This document shows positions 31,076 through 42,103 of a stretch of DNA of 64,000 nt, piece after piece. Position 1 is the first letter of the stretch. Every line of letters begins with the position of its first letter. Origin of the DNA: Nigrospora sphaerica (lineage: Eukaryota; Ascomycota; Sordariomycetes; Amphisphaeriales; Apiosporaceae); assembly GCA_018287875.1 (NCBI GenBank), contig JAGVVL010000018.1, positions 1,166,001 to 1,230,000 on the forward strand, written 5' to 3'. Position numbers and translations under genes: made by a program. The notes beneath the pieces are model-generated. The model was not told the origin of the DNA, did no database searches, and saw only the letters and a list, made by a program, of their open reading frames with translations.

Positions 31076-34000
31076 TCAGGGCGACCTAGCGGCGAGACGG
31101 GCGAAGGCGTCGCGAAGGAGGGGTCCAGCCGAGGGACCGTGAGCCGCGTCGTCGGCGGCAGAGCGGCGACGTTTGGCACCTCGGGTCGACGAGGACGGCG
31201 AGACGGCGGGCGGAGCGATGCCACCGAGGACGTTGATCCGTCGCAAGCCGAGTGACGAGAAGGCGCTGTTGTAGTACTCCTCCATTGCGGCCGGGGACCA
31301 GTCCTTAAACGGCAGGGGGAGGAGCCGCCGCCGGAAGGCTAGTCACGATCTCGGAGACGTACCGGGGTGTGTACCCAGCTCCAATGGGATCGGGGCGGGT
31401 AGCGTCGATCGGGAAGCGGCGCAGGACATGCGATCGTCCGCCGGCCTGGGCAAGCCGAGCCAGAGAGAGATGGCCAGCTCGGGGAGCACAACCAAGGACG
31501 TCAGCCGTCGCCGAGAGCGTGATGGTGGCCACGTCGAGGTTCTCAGTGTCTCGCGTGTGCTGAACACTAGGCGGCGCGGGATGGGAATCCCAGCGCATAG
31601 CCGTGTCTATCTCGCGGTTCGCCGAGTGGAGACTGAAGTGCCGGGCCCAAAGGACGTCCCGGAAGGCGGTAACGCTGACAGGGGAGCGGGGTCAGGATAC
31701 AGCTCGAGGATGCGGTTCATGGCCCGTCGGCGGGCGAGCGCCCATTGCTCGGCAGTCCAGTGTGGGTCCACGGACGGGCCGGTCGGGGCAAGAGCTTGCG
31801 CGGGTGGCGGCATTTGCGCCGACGCGTCAGTGCCCCCGAGACCATGTCAACATCGCCATCAGGGCTAGGGGAGCGGTCACCGCCGGTGTCGGAGCCAACG
31901 GACAGGGCGTTGCCGCCGTCGGACGCATCTGGGTCGGCGACCGCGCTCAAGGGAGAGGAAGGGCCGCACGAGTCCAGACCGTCCACGACATCGGAACCAG
32001 AGCGGCTACTGTCCAGCGAGGAAACGTCGCGACCGCCGTCGCCGGGCATGCTGAAGTTTACCCGCTTAGGCGAAGCGAACGGGTCGTACTCGCCTTGCCA
32101 TAGCCCGGAGAGGCGCTGTAAGTACGCTGGCCGTTCGCCGGCGACGAGAGGGACGGCAGCGAGCCGCCGGACGAAGGCAAGGGTGTAGACGTCGAAGCCA
32201 GGTCTCGAAACCGCGTCGGGCAGTATGGTAAACGTCGTACATTGCGACAGGATTATGGTGGCCTCCAACCTCGGAAGGGCGGGGAACCAAATCGCGAAAC
32301 TCAATGAGTTTCTGGTCACGAGCGGACGAATGAGGTGGCTCGGCGACGGTCGTGGGGACCTGGTCGAACTTATGCCACAGTTCCAAGCGCGCGGCGACGC
32401 AGTCGCGATACTCCTCCGCGGACCAAGGCTTCTCAGGCAGAGGACAGGTATTGGAGATCATCGTGAGATGGATCCGCCGCTCGGCCCGCCACTCCACCAT
32501 CGAGGAGGCGCCGCTAGCGGAGGGAGCACCGCTAGCAGAGCGGACGCCGGAGGCAGGGCTGGAGGGCCAGGGTGTCGCAGCACGAGTGGAGCGCTGGACC
32601 CGAGAGGCCGGCGCAGAGGACATCGGCGCGTCCGACAGGGACGCAGCAGAGGACAGCAGGTCGCGATCCTCTAGCGCAGGCGCGCCCGAGCCACCCCGGC
32701 CGGAGGGGCCAGGACGGGCACTGGAGCCGGAAGGAGAGCTGCGACCGGACGGCGACTGGACGTACTCGCCATCGTCGTCAGTGTCCGCACCCAGGCTCGA
32801 GGCGTCGTCGTCAGAGTCCTCGTCGTCGGAAGGCGATTCATCGCCAGGCATCGCGGCGGGGACTGGCGTGAAGGGCGACGAAGGCCCGGCGGAGTCGACT
32901 CGTGCGTCGGAATGGGATCGGCGGACAGACGCCTTGCTACCCTACCGGAAGTGTTAACTAAGGACCGGTCGCGTCAAAACGAAGACGGGGAGGACTCACC
33001 GGGGTACGGCGACCAGGGGCGGCGGGACCTGCTCGAGCAACGCGGCTCTTACCATGTTTCTCCCGCCGGGCGTGGTTGACACCAAACCACGAATCAACCC
33101 TCGCAGCACCTTTTTTCTGCGATCGTTTGAACCGACGCTGCCAATCGATATCCGATGTGGCCTCGCCCGCGAGAAAATGGTATCCAGGCGCCCAGCGGTA
33201 CAGCTTGTCGTCGTAGTTGTCGACGGTTAGGCGATAAAGTTCCTCGCAGTGCGCGATAAGGCGGGACAGGCTATCGGCACTGCGATCGCCGACAGGAAGG
33301 GCGAGGGTGTATCGCCGCTGGTACTCCTCAGCACTGACAGGCTCCCGTTGGCCATGGGCGCCCTACCGGAACACGATTAGAACCAGTACGCCGACGCGGC
33401 GGCGAAAGGAGGGGAAACTCACGGCGAGGATGTCCGTTTGTAATTGGACGAACCGGCGCTGGCTCTGCGCCTCAACAACGGCGAGGGAGTTGGCGGCTTC
33501 GCGCTTTTTCTGTTCCTTGCGCTCCTGGAAGACGGCAATGTCCTCCTCATTGCAGCATAGGCGGAAAGCCATCGCCGCCTCGTGGTAGACCGTCTTGAGC
33601 GACCCATAGGCTTGGACGTATCGCCAGTTCCAATTGGAACTGCCCACCTGGCCCATGTGGGTACCGCGGTATTGAAGGACGCGAAGATGGGCGATGCCAG
33701 CGGTGAGGACGCGGCCGGCACCGACCAATTCCTCGGGAATCTAAACGCGTCAGCCATCGCAACACAGTCGCGGGCAAAGGGCAACACAAACGGCGACACA
33801 TTTGCGATGATCAATGGCGCAGATCCCGCACTTGCCGGCACCCTCACAGTTCAGAGAGGGATCAACAGCGCCGGTCGTGACACTGTTGCAACAAAAGGCA
33901 TTGGGGCTAGAGGGGAGGGTTAGCAACGCCCGAGGCAGCCGAGCGAGGCCCGATAGAGCGCCGACCAGGATGCGGGACGCACAAGGAAACGACAAGATCG

Positions 34001-34128
34001 TCGTCGGCGTTCCGGGACAAAGGGCCGCCGGAGTGTCCAAAACGAAAGACAGAGTGACAGGCGGGGAGGACCTCCCACTCGCGAATGCGGTTAAGCGCGT
34101 CCTCGCGCGAGTAGATCGGGTACAGCAT
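31076..34128 (-). CDS. Spliced antisense gene carried by Gypsy-1, unknown function
   Basis: Four introns join coherent coding on the minus strand. Exons are 34128-33983, 33906-33792, 33740-33423, 33362-33000, and 32941 onward; all joins keep frame. Donors are GTGCGT, GTTTGT, GTGAGT and GTGAGT; acceptors end in TAG, with CTAAC/CTGAC/CTAAT branch words before the first three. The protein starts MLYPIYSREDALNRIREWE. Residues about 50-86 hold a cysteine cluster (CC-x13-C-x5-C-x2-C-x6-C). A conserved-looking core follows (VGSSNWNWRYVQAYGSL) and then a probable coiled coil (EEDIAVFQERKEQKKREAANSLAVVEAQSQRRF). Exon 4 gives YTLALPVGDRSADSLSRLIAHCEELYRLTVDNYDDKLYRWAPG. Exon 5 opens with a Ser/Asp-rich acidic stretch and a Ser/Ala/Pro-rich region. 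Three or four single-base shifts in exon 5 (near 32275, 31835, 31675 and 31315) then break the frame; the last coherent part ends at 31076. The Cys pattern suggests zinc binding. I do not recognise the family. Confidence 0.65.
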
Positions 34129-34600
34129 TGTCGGCGAACAGTCGAAGAACGAATGGATGAGGAACAGAGAGCGTCACGAAACACGAGACGTACGGGGAAT
34201 GGAGAGGTCGCCTGCCACAAGGAACGGGAACAAAGGAAAGCTGCAACCAGGCGCCGACCCAGGAGTTGGTATGGAGTACGGAGCTACAAACAAAGCCGAG
34301 CCCTCGGCGCCCCAGGCAGCAACACGGGCAGCGAGGCAGCGAGGCGGCGAGGCGGCGAGGCCGCCGCGACAGAGAGCGCGACTGGAGACAAACACGCAGC
34401 GCGGGGCAGCGCCGCCCAGGCAACGACCGGCCGCCGACGGGCGGGCCAGCAGACATAACGAGCGCATAGGACAACCCCACGAAGGGCGGCGACCACAAGG
34501 TGGCGGGCCAAGGACCCACGCGGCGCGGCGCACCCGAGACCGCTCCACCGATAGGAATTCCACGGGCGCCGGAGACCGGGCCCAGGAATTGGGGGGGCAT

Positions 34601-34833
34601 TGTAAAGGGGCCGGGCGGGCGGATCGGCGGTGCGTCGGCGCGCCGGCGGGAAGCAAGCGCCAGGGCGGTCGCCGAAACGGCGGAGCGGCGCCACGTTAAT
34701 CCGGGGCGCCCTTATGCAGAATCTGGCCGCGCCCGCAAACGGAGGGACGGCCAGATTGAAGTCAATACAGCCAGCCAGTCATTGGAATTGCGTGCACATA
34801 GTCACCTCGTTCGATTCGTATCATTCCGTTACA
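34601..34833 (+). repeat. Gypsy-1 3' LTR
   Basis: 233 bp, seemingly identical to the 5' LTR, followed by the GTAAT duplication. It lies about 470 bp upstream of the antisense gene start and could serve as its promoter if active on the minus strand (inference). Confidence 0.92.
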
Positions 34834-35001
34834 GTAATCTCCTAACGACCTATTGTGAAGTTCAGACCAGTTACCCAGTCACGCACCCTCAGTTATCTAT
34901 TACCCTACGACTAGTGTTCAAGCTAAACAAACGCTCTCTGTCCCTGATTGTACAAACCCTACGTCACGCAGTACTTAGGTATAGCGTTCGTTACACTAGA
35001 G

Positions 35002-35813
35002 ACCGGCGGCTTTCTACTTATTCCGGATATTCTAGCTAATAAGGCTAGCTAAGTAAGCCTTTTAATAGCAGGTAAGAAAATTCCGCTTGCTAACTACTGT
35101 TAAATCTGTTAGCTAAGTTAGAAATCTAAGCTCTTTTTAATACGCCGATTTTAAAGAACTGAAAACGGCTAAATCAAGAGGTAAGAGGACGTAAGAGATA
35201 TAAGGAGGTAAGAAAAGAAAATAGATCCGATCTGAAGCATTAAAATATAAAATCAGTCGTTGTATAGCTATTATAGCCGTCTATAATAAGTAGGCAGTAC
35301 TTAGAAGGGTCTTTAGAGGTAGTATTTGGGACAAAGACCTTTTTGAGCTACTCGAACGCTGTTTAATCTGTAATCCATCCATTTTCGGTTGCAGTGAACT
35401 GCCAGCCTCTATATTGGCTTAAATCGAGCGGGAACTATTATTACTAAACCATCTTGCCCTTAAAAATAACTAATAGGGGCAGGACATAGCTTTAAGCGGA
35501 GATACATTTAATAAAAAACGTCTAGGTATAAGAACTAAGCTATCCTTTTCGGACTGAGCGCTTTTTTAAACCTCCAAGTATAAGACTGTTAAATCCAGTA
35601 TCTTCTAAAAGCCCTATTTTATTTATATTGTAGCGGTTAGCCGACTTCACTCTCTAGATCTCCAGTAACTGTAGATACTGGAATTATAGTCGAATTACCT
35701 TAACTAAGGCGCTATTAACACGCTGTGAGTCGATAGACCAGCTCTTATGGATCTGTACAGCTGGGTTCCTGCGTAGGAAGGCCTGTAGCCACCTCTTTTC
35801 GAGTGGCTCGCTG
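35002..35813 (-). other. Pogo-A segment holding the transposase catalytic core
   Basis: This AT-rich 812 bp between the solo LTR and Gypsy-2 is not spacer. On the minus strand it encodes the damaged central and DDE part of the Pogo-A transposase, from EPLEKRWLQAFLRR near 35,810 down to the segment after LPLDLAVFSSLKSAY near 35,010, with many stop codons. Confidence 0.75.
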
Positions 35814-36102
35814 TGTCACGGGGTGGACTGTGACAGACCGTACCGGCGCAGGGCAGCCTCTGAGACATCCTAAACTGGCTACGGATTAGTTGTCCCGTGA
35901 TGGAGTTCTGTCAAGACCGCTCGGTACGGACCTCCGTTGGGGATTTAGATAAGAAGTCTGCGACCGAGAAGACTTCAGTTGTAGCTCTTTAAGCTACGTC
36001 CTGTCCACCAAGCCCGACCTGTACCGACAGAATAGGAATCTGGACCTGTAGCATAGAACCTGAATCGACTCTGTTATCCACTTGCCTGCCCGCTCCTTAA
36101 CA
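35814..36102 (+). repeat. Gypsy-2 5' LTR
   Basis: TGTCACGGGG ... CTCCTTAACA, 289 bp. It differs from the 3' LTR only by C/T and G/A changes. Confidence 0.92.
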
Positions 36103-36140
36103 TTACGTAGCTTCCTCCTAAGCTCGACACTGCTTTCGAA

Positions 36141-39100
36141 ATGTCGAACCGACCTACCGCACTTACCGATACCGAAGATCCCGGAGAACTGCTCGCGAGC
36201 GTCCAGGACGATGCGTCTAGATGGCTACTGTACCTACGCACGCTACACGGGTATATCTCGAACCTGGAAACCTCTTTAGCTGAAAGGGACTCGGCTCTAG
36301 CTGAAAGGGACTCTGCTTTAGCTAAAAGGGACTCTCCTCGCCTCCGTCCAAATCACCCTTGCAGAAAAAGAAGGGATAATCCGTTACTAAGAGGGCCGCT
36401 TAGATAAGGACTAAAAGATCATCGTCGACCTCCGCGTCGAGAACGAACGCCTCCTTTAAGCCGCCCTCCCTACCGTACAGACACCCCCGACCGAACCGTC
36501 ACCCCGTCCCGAACCTGCCATTGAAGCGCCGGTAGATCATACTCCGCAAACGCTTATATCTACTCCTGCCTCACGTTCCGAACCCACCTCCCTTAGTGAG
36601 AAGATCCCTGACCTAAAGGAGTTTGATAGAACTCGAAGCGACCTTCAAAGGTTCGTCTAACAAGTCCATTCGAAGATGGTCTCCAACGCCGACCGGTTTC
36701 CGTCTACTATTTCCCGCCTAAATTACATCGCTAGCTGTTTATTTAGAAAAGCTTACAACCTAATCCTGCCCCGCATCCAGTATAGAATTCCGTAGTTTAT
36801 AGACTATACTAATATGCTGTTATACTTAAAAGAAGCCTTTAGAGACCCGGACTAGAAGTAGAACGCTAAGAATAAACTATATAATTTAAAACAACGGAAC
36901 CTCGACTTCAGCGTCTTCTTCGTAGAGTTTAAGAGACTCGCGTTAAAAAGCGAAGTCCCTAAAGCTGCCCTGCCTTCTCTGCTGTCTTAAGGCATGTCCC
37001 GAGAGATCCAGGATATGCTGCTATATAACCCTACCCCCACAAGAGAGTATCGCACGTTTTGCTGTTATTTTCAGACTCTCGATAACCGATTTCGCCAGCA
37101 CCAGCGTTAAGTTAACAGTTATAAAAGAACGATTAAGGCTAACAGTACCACTATCCCCGCCAGTCCTAATATACCTCCTAGGAACGAACCCCGCCTGCCT
37201 GCTGCTAAAACCAACGCTGGTGATCCTATAGACTTAAGTCATTAGCGTAGCCGCCCCCGCTCTCTATCTAGCCGAAGAGAGAGAGGAGAATGTTTTCGGT
37301 GCGGCTATAAAGGCTATATAGTCGCCTAATACCCCGAACTTAACCGCCGACCTGTCTAGTTCCGCTAAGCCCGTACTCCGAGCCCCTAAGAAAGCCCGCC
37401 CCTTATAATGTCCACGAACTTACCCACTTGGCAACTACCCCCGCTTATTCAGTCTCCCCAGCTTATCTCCGCTATAGTCGCGTCTGCTAACCGGTTTTAG
37501 GAGCTACGTCTTGAGAGTCCCTAGTTGTTAAATAGCGTGAGCCTGTATTAAGTCGCTTATAGGCTCCTAAGCCCGGCGCCCTAACTCTGTTGCCCTTATT
37601 AATATCTGCTTATTCCGTCTATAGCCTATCTATCCATGAAGAGGAAGATATACATAGAAAGCTTATAGTTTTACCTGCCACCTTGATTTCCGATAACTAC
37701 ACCCTACCGACTTACGCTTTAACCGACTCCGGGGCCGCCACTAAGGCATTCATTGACCGCAGCTAGGCTGAAGCCCATAAGCTGCCAATACGGCCCTTAC
37801 GAAGACCGTTCGAGATCGAGGTGATCGACGGTCGCCCGAGCGAGAGTGGGAAGGTTACCCACTTTGTCGAATGTTCGATGCGGATAAACGATCATCACGA
37901 GAAACGACTACGTTTCTTCGTAACCCAGCTAGCTTACTTAAGTTGTCCTTAGAATCCCGTAGCTTAAGATGCACAACCCACGTGTGGGTTTCGCGAGTCA
38001 CATGTTCATATTCGACAGCGAATTCTATCGCTAGAACTGCAATATACTAGAGAGACCTATAAAAGTCGTCGCCATATATAACGTCCCTACACAAGCCCGC
38101 CTAGAGAACTTACCGAACCGTCCGGAGGCCTTATCACGATGGGACGTTACCCTGATCACTGCTTGCGCCTGCTTAACGTACCTAAGGAAAGGATACGCCG
38201 CGTTTCCCGTTACTGTCGAAGAGATCGACGAGCACTTATCTTAAAAGGCTAATCCGCCCCTATCTGAGCAACTCCCACTAGAACTGCGAGAATTCGAAGA
38301 TATGTTCTCGCCGAAAGAGGCAGAGAAACTACCACCGCACCGAGATCACGATCACGAGATCAGACTGATGGAAGGGAAAATGCCTCCCTTCGGACCCCTA
38401 TACGCTATATCCCGCGAAGAACTGGCCGTATTAAAAGAGTGGCTACAAGAGAATCTCCGGAAAGGGTTTATCCGACCTAGCTCGTCCCGCCGCGCCCCGT
38501 CCTGTTTGTTAAGAAGCTTAAAGGAGGGCTCCGTTTCTATATCGACTACCGCGCCCTAAACAACATCACTATTAAGGACCGTTACCTGCTGCCCCTAGTT
38601 AAGGAGACCCTAAATAACCTAAAGGGAATGAAGTATTTCTTTAAGGTCGACATCATTACGGCATTCAACGAGATCAGAGTTAAAAAGGGATAAGAATACC
38701 TAACTGTATTCTGCACCTGTTTTAGCTTATTCGAGTCGTTAGTTATGCCTTTCGGACTAACTAGAGCCCCCGCTATATTCCAGAGGTTTATTAACGATAC
38801 CTTACGACACCACCTAGATATCTGCTATACTGCGTACCTGGACGACATCCTAATTTATAGCCGGACCCGCGAGGAATATGTCGAACACTTACGAAGGGTG
38901 CTTCAAGTATTAAGAGAAGCCAGCCTGTTTGCGAAAATATCAAAGTGCGAATTCTTTAAAACTGAGACCACGTTCTTAGGGATAATTATAAGCTGCGATA
39001 GCCTACGTATAGACCCCGCTAAGATTAAAACAGTTAAGAACTAGGCTACCCTGTCCTACTTAACTAACATACAAGCGTTTATCGGCTTTAGGAACTTCTA

Positions 39101-41380
39101 CCGCCGGTTTATCCGGGACTTTTCGAAGATTGTTGCCCTGCTAGTCAACCTTATAAGGAAAGGGGTTGAATTCGCTTAGACGGAAGAATATAAGAATACA
39201 TTCGTTACGTTAAAGAACACGTTTATATCGGCCCCGATCTTAGCTCCCTTCGATTAAGAGAAAGAAGTGATTTTAAAGACCAATGCCTTTGACTACGTCT
39301 CTACTAGTGTGCTGTCACAGTACAGAGACGACGGAATTTTACACCCGGTTGCCTTCTTCTTAAAAAAGCACTCTTCGATAGAGTGTAACTACGAGATCTA
39401 TAATAAAGAACTTCTAGCCATCATTCGTTGCTTCAAAGAATGGCGCCCTAAACTAGAAGGCACGCTGTCGCCGATTAGGGTTATCACCGACTACTGGAAC
39501 CTGGAATACTTCACAATAATAAAGTTCTTAAACCGCCGATAAGTAAGATAGTCTGAATTCTTATCTCAATTTAACTTTAAGATCATGTACCGACCTAGGA
39601 AGCAAGGAATAAAACCCAACGCACTAACTAGGAGGTCAGAGGACCTACTTAAAGAGGGGGATAAACAACTATTACACTAAAGTAGAGTCGTCTTAAAGAA
39701 AGAGAACTTCGAACTGTAAAGGAAATTAATCCGCTTCGAGGAAAGCCCGACTTAAGCTAACGCCGTAATTAAATTGCAATCCGCCCCTGGCCGTCCCCTA
39801 GAACTAAGCGCTGTCGACTTAGACCCCCAGCCTGCTATTACACTATCTCTATAATAAGAACGCCACGCCCTATTACTACCGCTAACTATTCAGAACCTCA
39901 TAGCCCGAGGATACGAGTCGGACAAGACTGTTCACTCTATCTTAAAGGCACTGCGTACTGGAAAACCCCGCCACCCCTTAATCTCCCTTACCGAGTGTAA
40001 GGAACGAGCTAGTATACTGTACTACCGCGACTGCCTTTATATCCCTGACCTACTCGAACTCCGCGCTAAACTAACTCGTTTATACCATAACACTGCCGTA
40101 GCTGGACACCTAAAAAGAGCGCGCATATATAAGACCTTGTCTTAAGACTACTACTGGCCGCGGATATACACCTTCGTGGAGTAATAGACTAATAACTGTC
40201 ACACCTACCGCCGGACCACTTCTTCCTGCGAAGCTAAGCAAGGGGTGCTCCGCCTGCTGCCCGTACCCGAACGAGCGTGGTAAGACATTTCGATAGACTT
40301 CGTTGTACACTTACCGAAGAGTGATAGCTACGACGTTATCTTAATCGTGGTCTGCCGCTTAACGAAGATAAAACACTTCATCGCCTGTAGAGACAACGTG
40401 GCGCCGACAAGGTCGCGCGCCTATACCTAAATAACGTCTAGAAACTGCACGGTCTACTAAGAACCGTAATCTCTAACCGAGGTCCCCAATTTATAGGACG
40501 CTTCTAAGAACACCTAACCTACCGACTAGGTATTTAGAGCCTGCTATCGACTACCTTCCACCCCAAAACTGATAGCTAGATTAAATAAGCAAACTCGTTC
40601 TTAAAACAGTACCTCCGCGCCTAAGTGTTGTACTTACAAGACGATTGGAGCCGCTGGCTCCCTTTAACTAAATTCGCGTTAAATAATGCCCTAAATGAGA
40701 GTATTAAGACTACACTGTTCTTCGCGAACTACAGGTTCTATCTGAGGATCGGGTTTAAACCACTGGACCCCGACTGTACTTTCTGCTGCCCTAAACGCCG
40801 AGCGCGTCGCCTAAAAGATTCAGGAAGTCCACGAGATATTGAAGTCTAAGATTTATTTAACATAAGCCCGCTATAAGGAATACGCCAACTATAAGAGGCG
40901 CCCCGCCTGCCGATACTAAGTAGGCCAGAAAGTCTAGCTTAATGCTTGAAATATACAGACGAAACGCCCTTAAAAGAAACTCGACTAGAAGCAACTTAGA
41001 CCTTTCACTATTACGAAGGTTATGAGCCCGTACGCTTACCAGTTAAACCTACCCCCGTCTATAAGAAATCACCTAGTGTTCCATGTTAGCCTACTCTGTC
41101 CTGATCCTGACGATCCTGCCCCTGGTTAAGTATAACCACCGCCGCCGCCTATAGAAGTTGACGGCATCGAAGAGTTCGAAGTCGAAGACATCCTAAATTC
41201 CCGTCTAAATAACCGAGGCGGAGGCCGAGGCTCCCGCTTAAAATACACCGTGAAGTGGGCTGGATACAACCAACTAACCGAGGAGCCTGCGGAATACATC
41301 GCTAACGCTAGCGAGGTAGTGGCAAACTTCCACCGAAGATACCCAGAGAAACCGAGACTTATTAGCCTACGGAAGGCTTA
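36141..41380 (+). pseudogene. Gypsy-2 gag-pol, inactivated by stop codons
   Basis: Gag begins at 36141 (MSNRPTALTDTEDPGELL) with a coiled segment containing repeats of SLAERDSAL. The protease keeps a DSGAA motif near 37723. RT keeps TPFG-like [16 protein letters not shown] and YLDDILIYS (38835-38860). RNase H is open at 39267-39542 ([21 protein letters not shown]). Integrase traces include the zinc-binding H/H/C/C region (about 40080-40210) and [14 protein letters not shown] chromodomain is readable at about 41170-41345 ([10 protein letters not shown] ... [11 protein letters not shown] ... [15 protein letters not shown]). Frequent TAG/TAA codons at Trp and Gln positions through the whole length match RIP. 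Not functional. Confidence 0.88.
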
Positions 41381-41435
41381 GCCGTCCGCCCTTCAGAACC
41401 GCGTCGATGGAACTCCGCCTTGAGGAGGGGAGTAC

Positions 41436-41724
41436 TGTCACGGGGTGGACTGTGACAGACCGTACCGGCATAGGGCAGCCTCTGAGACATCCTAAACTGG
41501 CTACGGATTAGTTGTCCCGTGATGGAGTTCTGTCAAGACCGCTCGGTACGGACCTCCGTTGGGGATTTAGATAAGAAGTCTACGACCGAGAAGACTTCAG
41601 TTGTAGCTCTTCAAGCTACGTCCTGTCCACTAAGCCTGACCTGTACCGACAGAATAGGAACCTGGACCTGTAGCATAGAACCTGAATCGACTCTGTTATC
41701 CACTTGCCTGCCCGCTCCTTGACA
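41436..41724 (+). repeat. Gypsy-2 3' LTR
   Basis: TGTCACGGGG ... CTCCTTGACA, 289 bp, followed by the CGCTG duplication. Confidence 0.92.
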
Positions 41725-42103
41725 CGCTGTCGCCCTGAGCCCGGAGGATACGTTTAGCGAACTCCTTCACTTGGGCGTGCGAAGGTGAAAGCCCCAGGGC
41801 AGTTTAGGTCAGGATTCAAGTTGTAAGCAACTCTTCCTGAACTGGTCTGAGCCTCTGTTAGTATGCGAACGCATCTGACCTGCTTTGTTGGCCTCGAAGT
41901 CTGTTCTATAGTGTTGATTTTGATATGCCGTATTCTCGCGTAGTCTGCTTAATTCCGTGCCCATTCGCAACGGAGCTAAGGGCTCTCTGCATATCTTCTT
42001 TGGAATATTGTTTCATATTAGCTATAACTGTTATAATATAAGTTTATAGAAAGATTGGACGCCAATTGAGCTTGGAAATAGAAAGAATGTTCGAAAGGCC
42101 GAA

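Larger units (their letters stand above)
25433..34833 (+). mobile_element. Gypsy-1: young Ty3/Gypsy chromovirus with an antisense gene
   Basis: 9,401 bp with 233 bp LTRs at 25433-25665 and 34601-34833 that look identical base for base, and GTAAT target duplications at 25428-25432 and 34834-34838. The order is gag, protease, RT, RNase H, integrase with chromodomain, which is the Ty3/Gypsy (chromovirus) order. About 3.7 kb lies between the end of pol (30906) and the 3' LTR, and this holds a spliced gene on the opposite strand. The purine-rich GGAATTGGGGGGGCAT just before the 3' LTR is the likely polypurine tract. The element is GC-rich and free of RIP, unlike every transposon around it. Confidence 0.93.
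25065..34996 (+). mobile_element. Solo LTR, about 526 bp, split by Gypsy-1
   Basis: Left part 25065-25432 begins TGTTACGACC; right part 34839-34996 ends GTTCGTTACA. The duplication CTAGA flanks it at 25060-25064 and 34997-35001. A TATA-like TATATAAGTC occurs at about 25350. Removing Gypsy-1 and one copy of its GTAAT duplication restores a single 526 bp LTR with TG...CA ends. No internal region is attached, so it is a solo LTR left by recombination between two LTRs. The superfamily cannot be told from the LTR alone. Confidence 0.75.
35814..41724 (+). mobile_element. Gypsy-2: RIP-damaged Ty3/Gypsy chromovirus
   Basis: 5,911 bp with 289 bp LTRs at 35814-36102 and 41436-41724 and CGCTG target duplications at 35809-35813 and 41725-41729. 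By eye the LTRs differ at about 8 positions, all of them transitions, as RIP would give. A purine-rich GAGGAGGGGAGTAC precedes the 3' LTR. Internal coding is Ty3/Gypsy in order and is riddled with TAG and TAA codons. It interrupts the N-terminal coding part of the Pogo-A transposase. Confidence 0.93.
19078..42016 (-). pseudogene. Pogo-A transposase, RIP-damaged and split in five
   Basis: Reading the minus strand across the Pogo-A pieces gives one pogo-type transposase. It starts at 42016 (MKQYSKEDMQRALSSVANG), an N-terminal psq-like helix-turn-helix ending in STL-stop-NRLRG. It continues through HAQVKEFAKRILRAQGD (41,730-41,800 region) directly into EPLEKRWLQAFLRRNPAV from 35,813 downward, the CENP-B-like DNA-binding part. 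The DDE catalytic core follows: a DTGF motif, VIFKGK, LLIIDGYNSYTTDF, and LFLPPYISYVLLPLDLAVF. The C-terminus resumes at 21,306 (VQLLNQLAKHSTIQRLLFRKI) and ends at 19,300-19,078 (KKRKKVDLSPNSKFANI, then VVIN-stop). Numerous in-frame stops make it inactive. Total coding length is about 1.5 kb, near 500 residues, as usual for the family. Confidence 0.8.

Noticed and set aside
34157..34699. Frames crossing into the Gypsy-1 3' LTR on both strands
   Set aside because: Arg/Ala/Gly- or Pro-rich frames caused by the GC-rich repeat near 34,315-34,390; the antisense gene start at 34128 has better coding character.
41430..41730. Gypsy-2 LTR and the 18 bp repeat ATGTCACGGGATGACATC as parts of the same element
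   Set aside because: Both contain TGTCACGGG, but the 18 bp word flanks an unrelated 381 bp insert and continues differently; shared start is short and probably coincidental.
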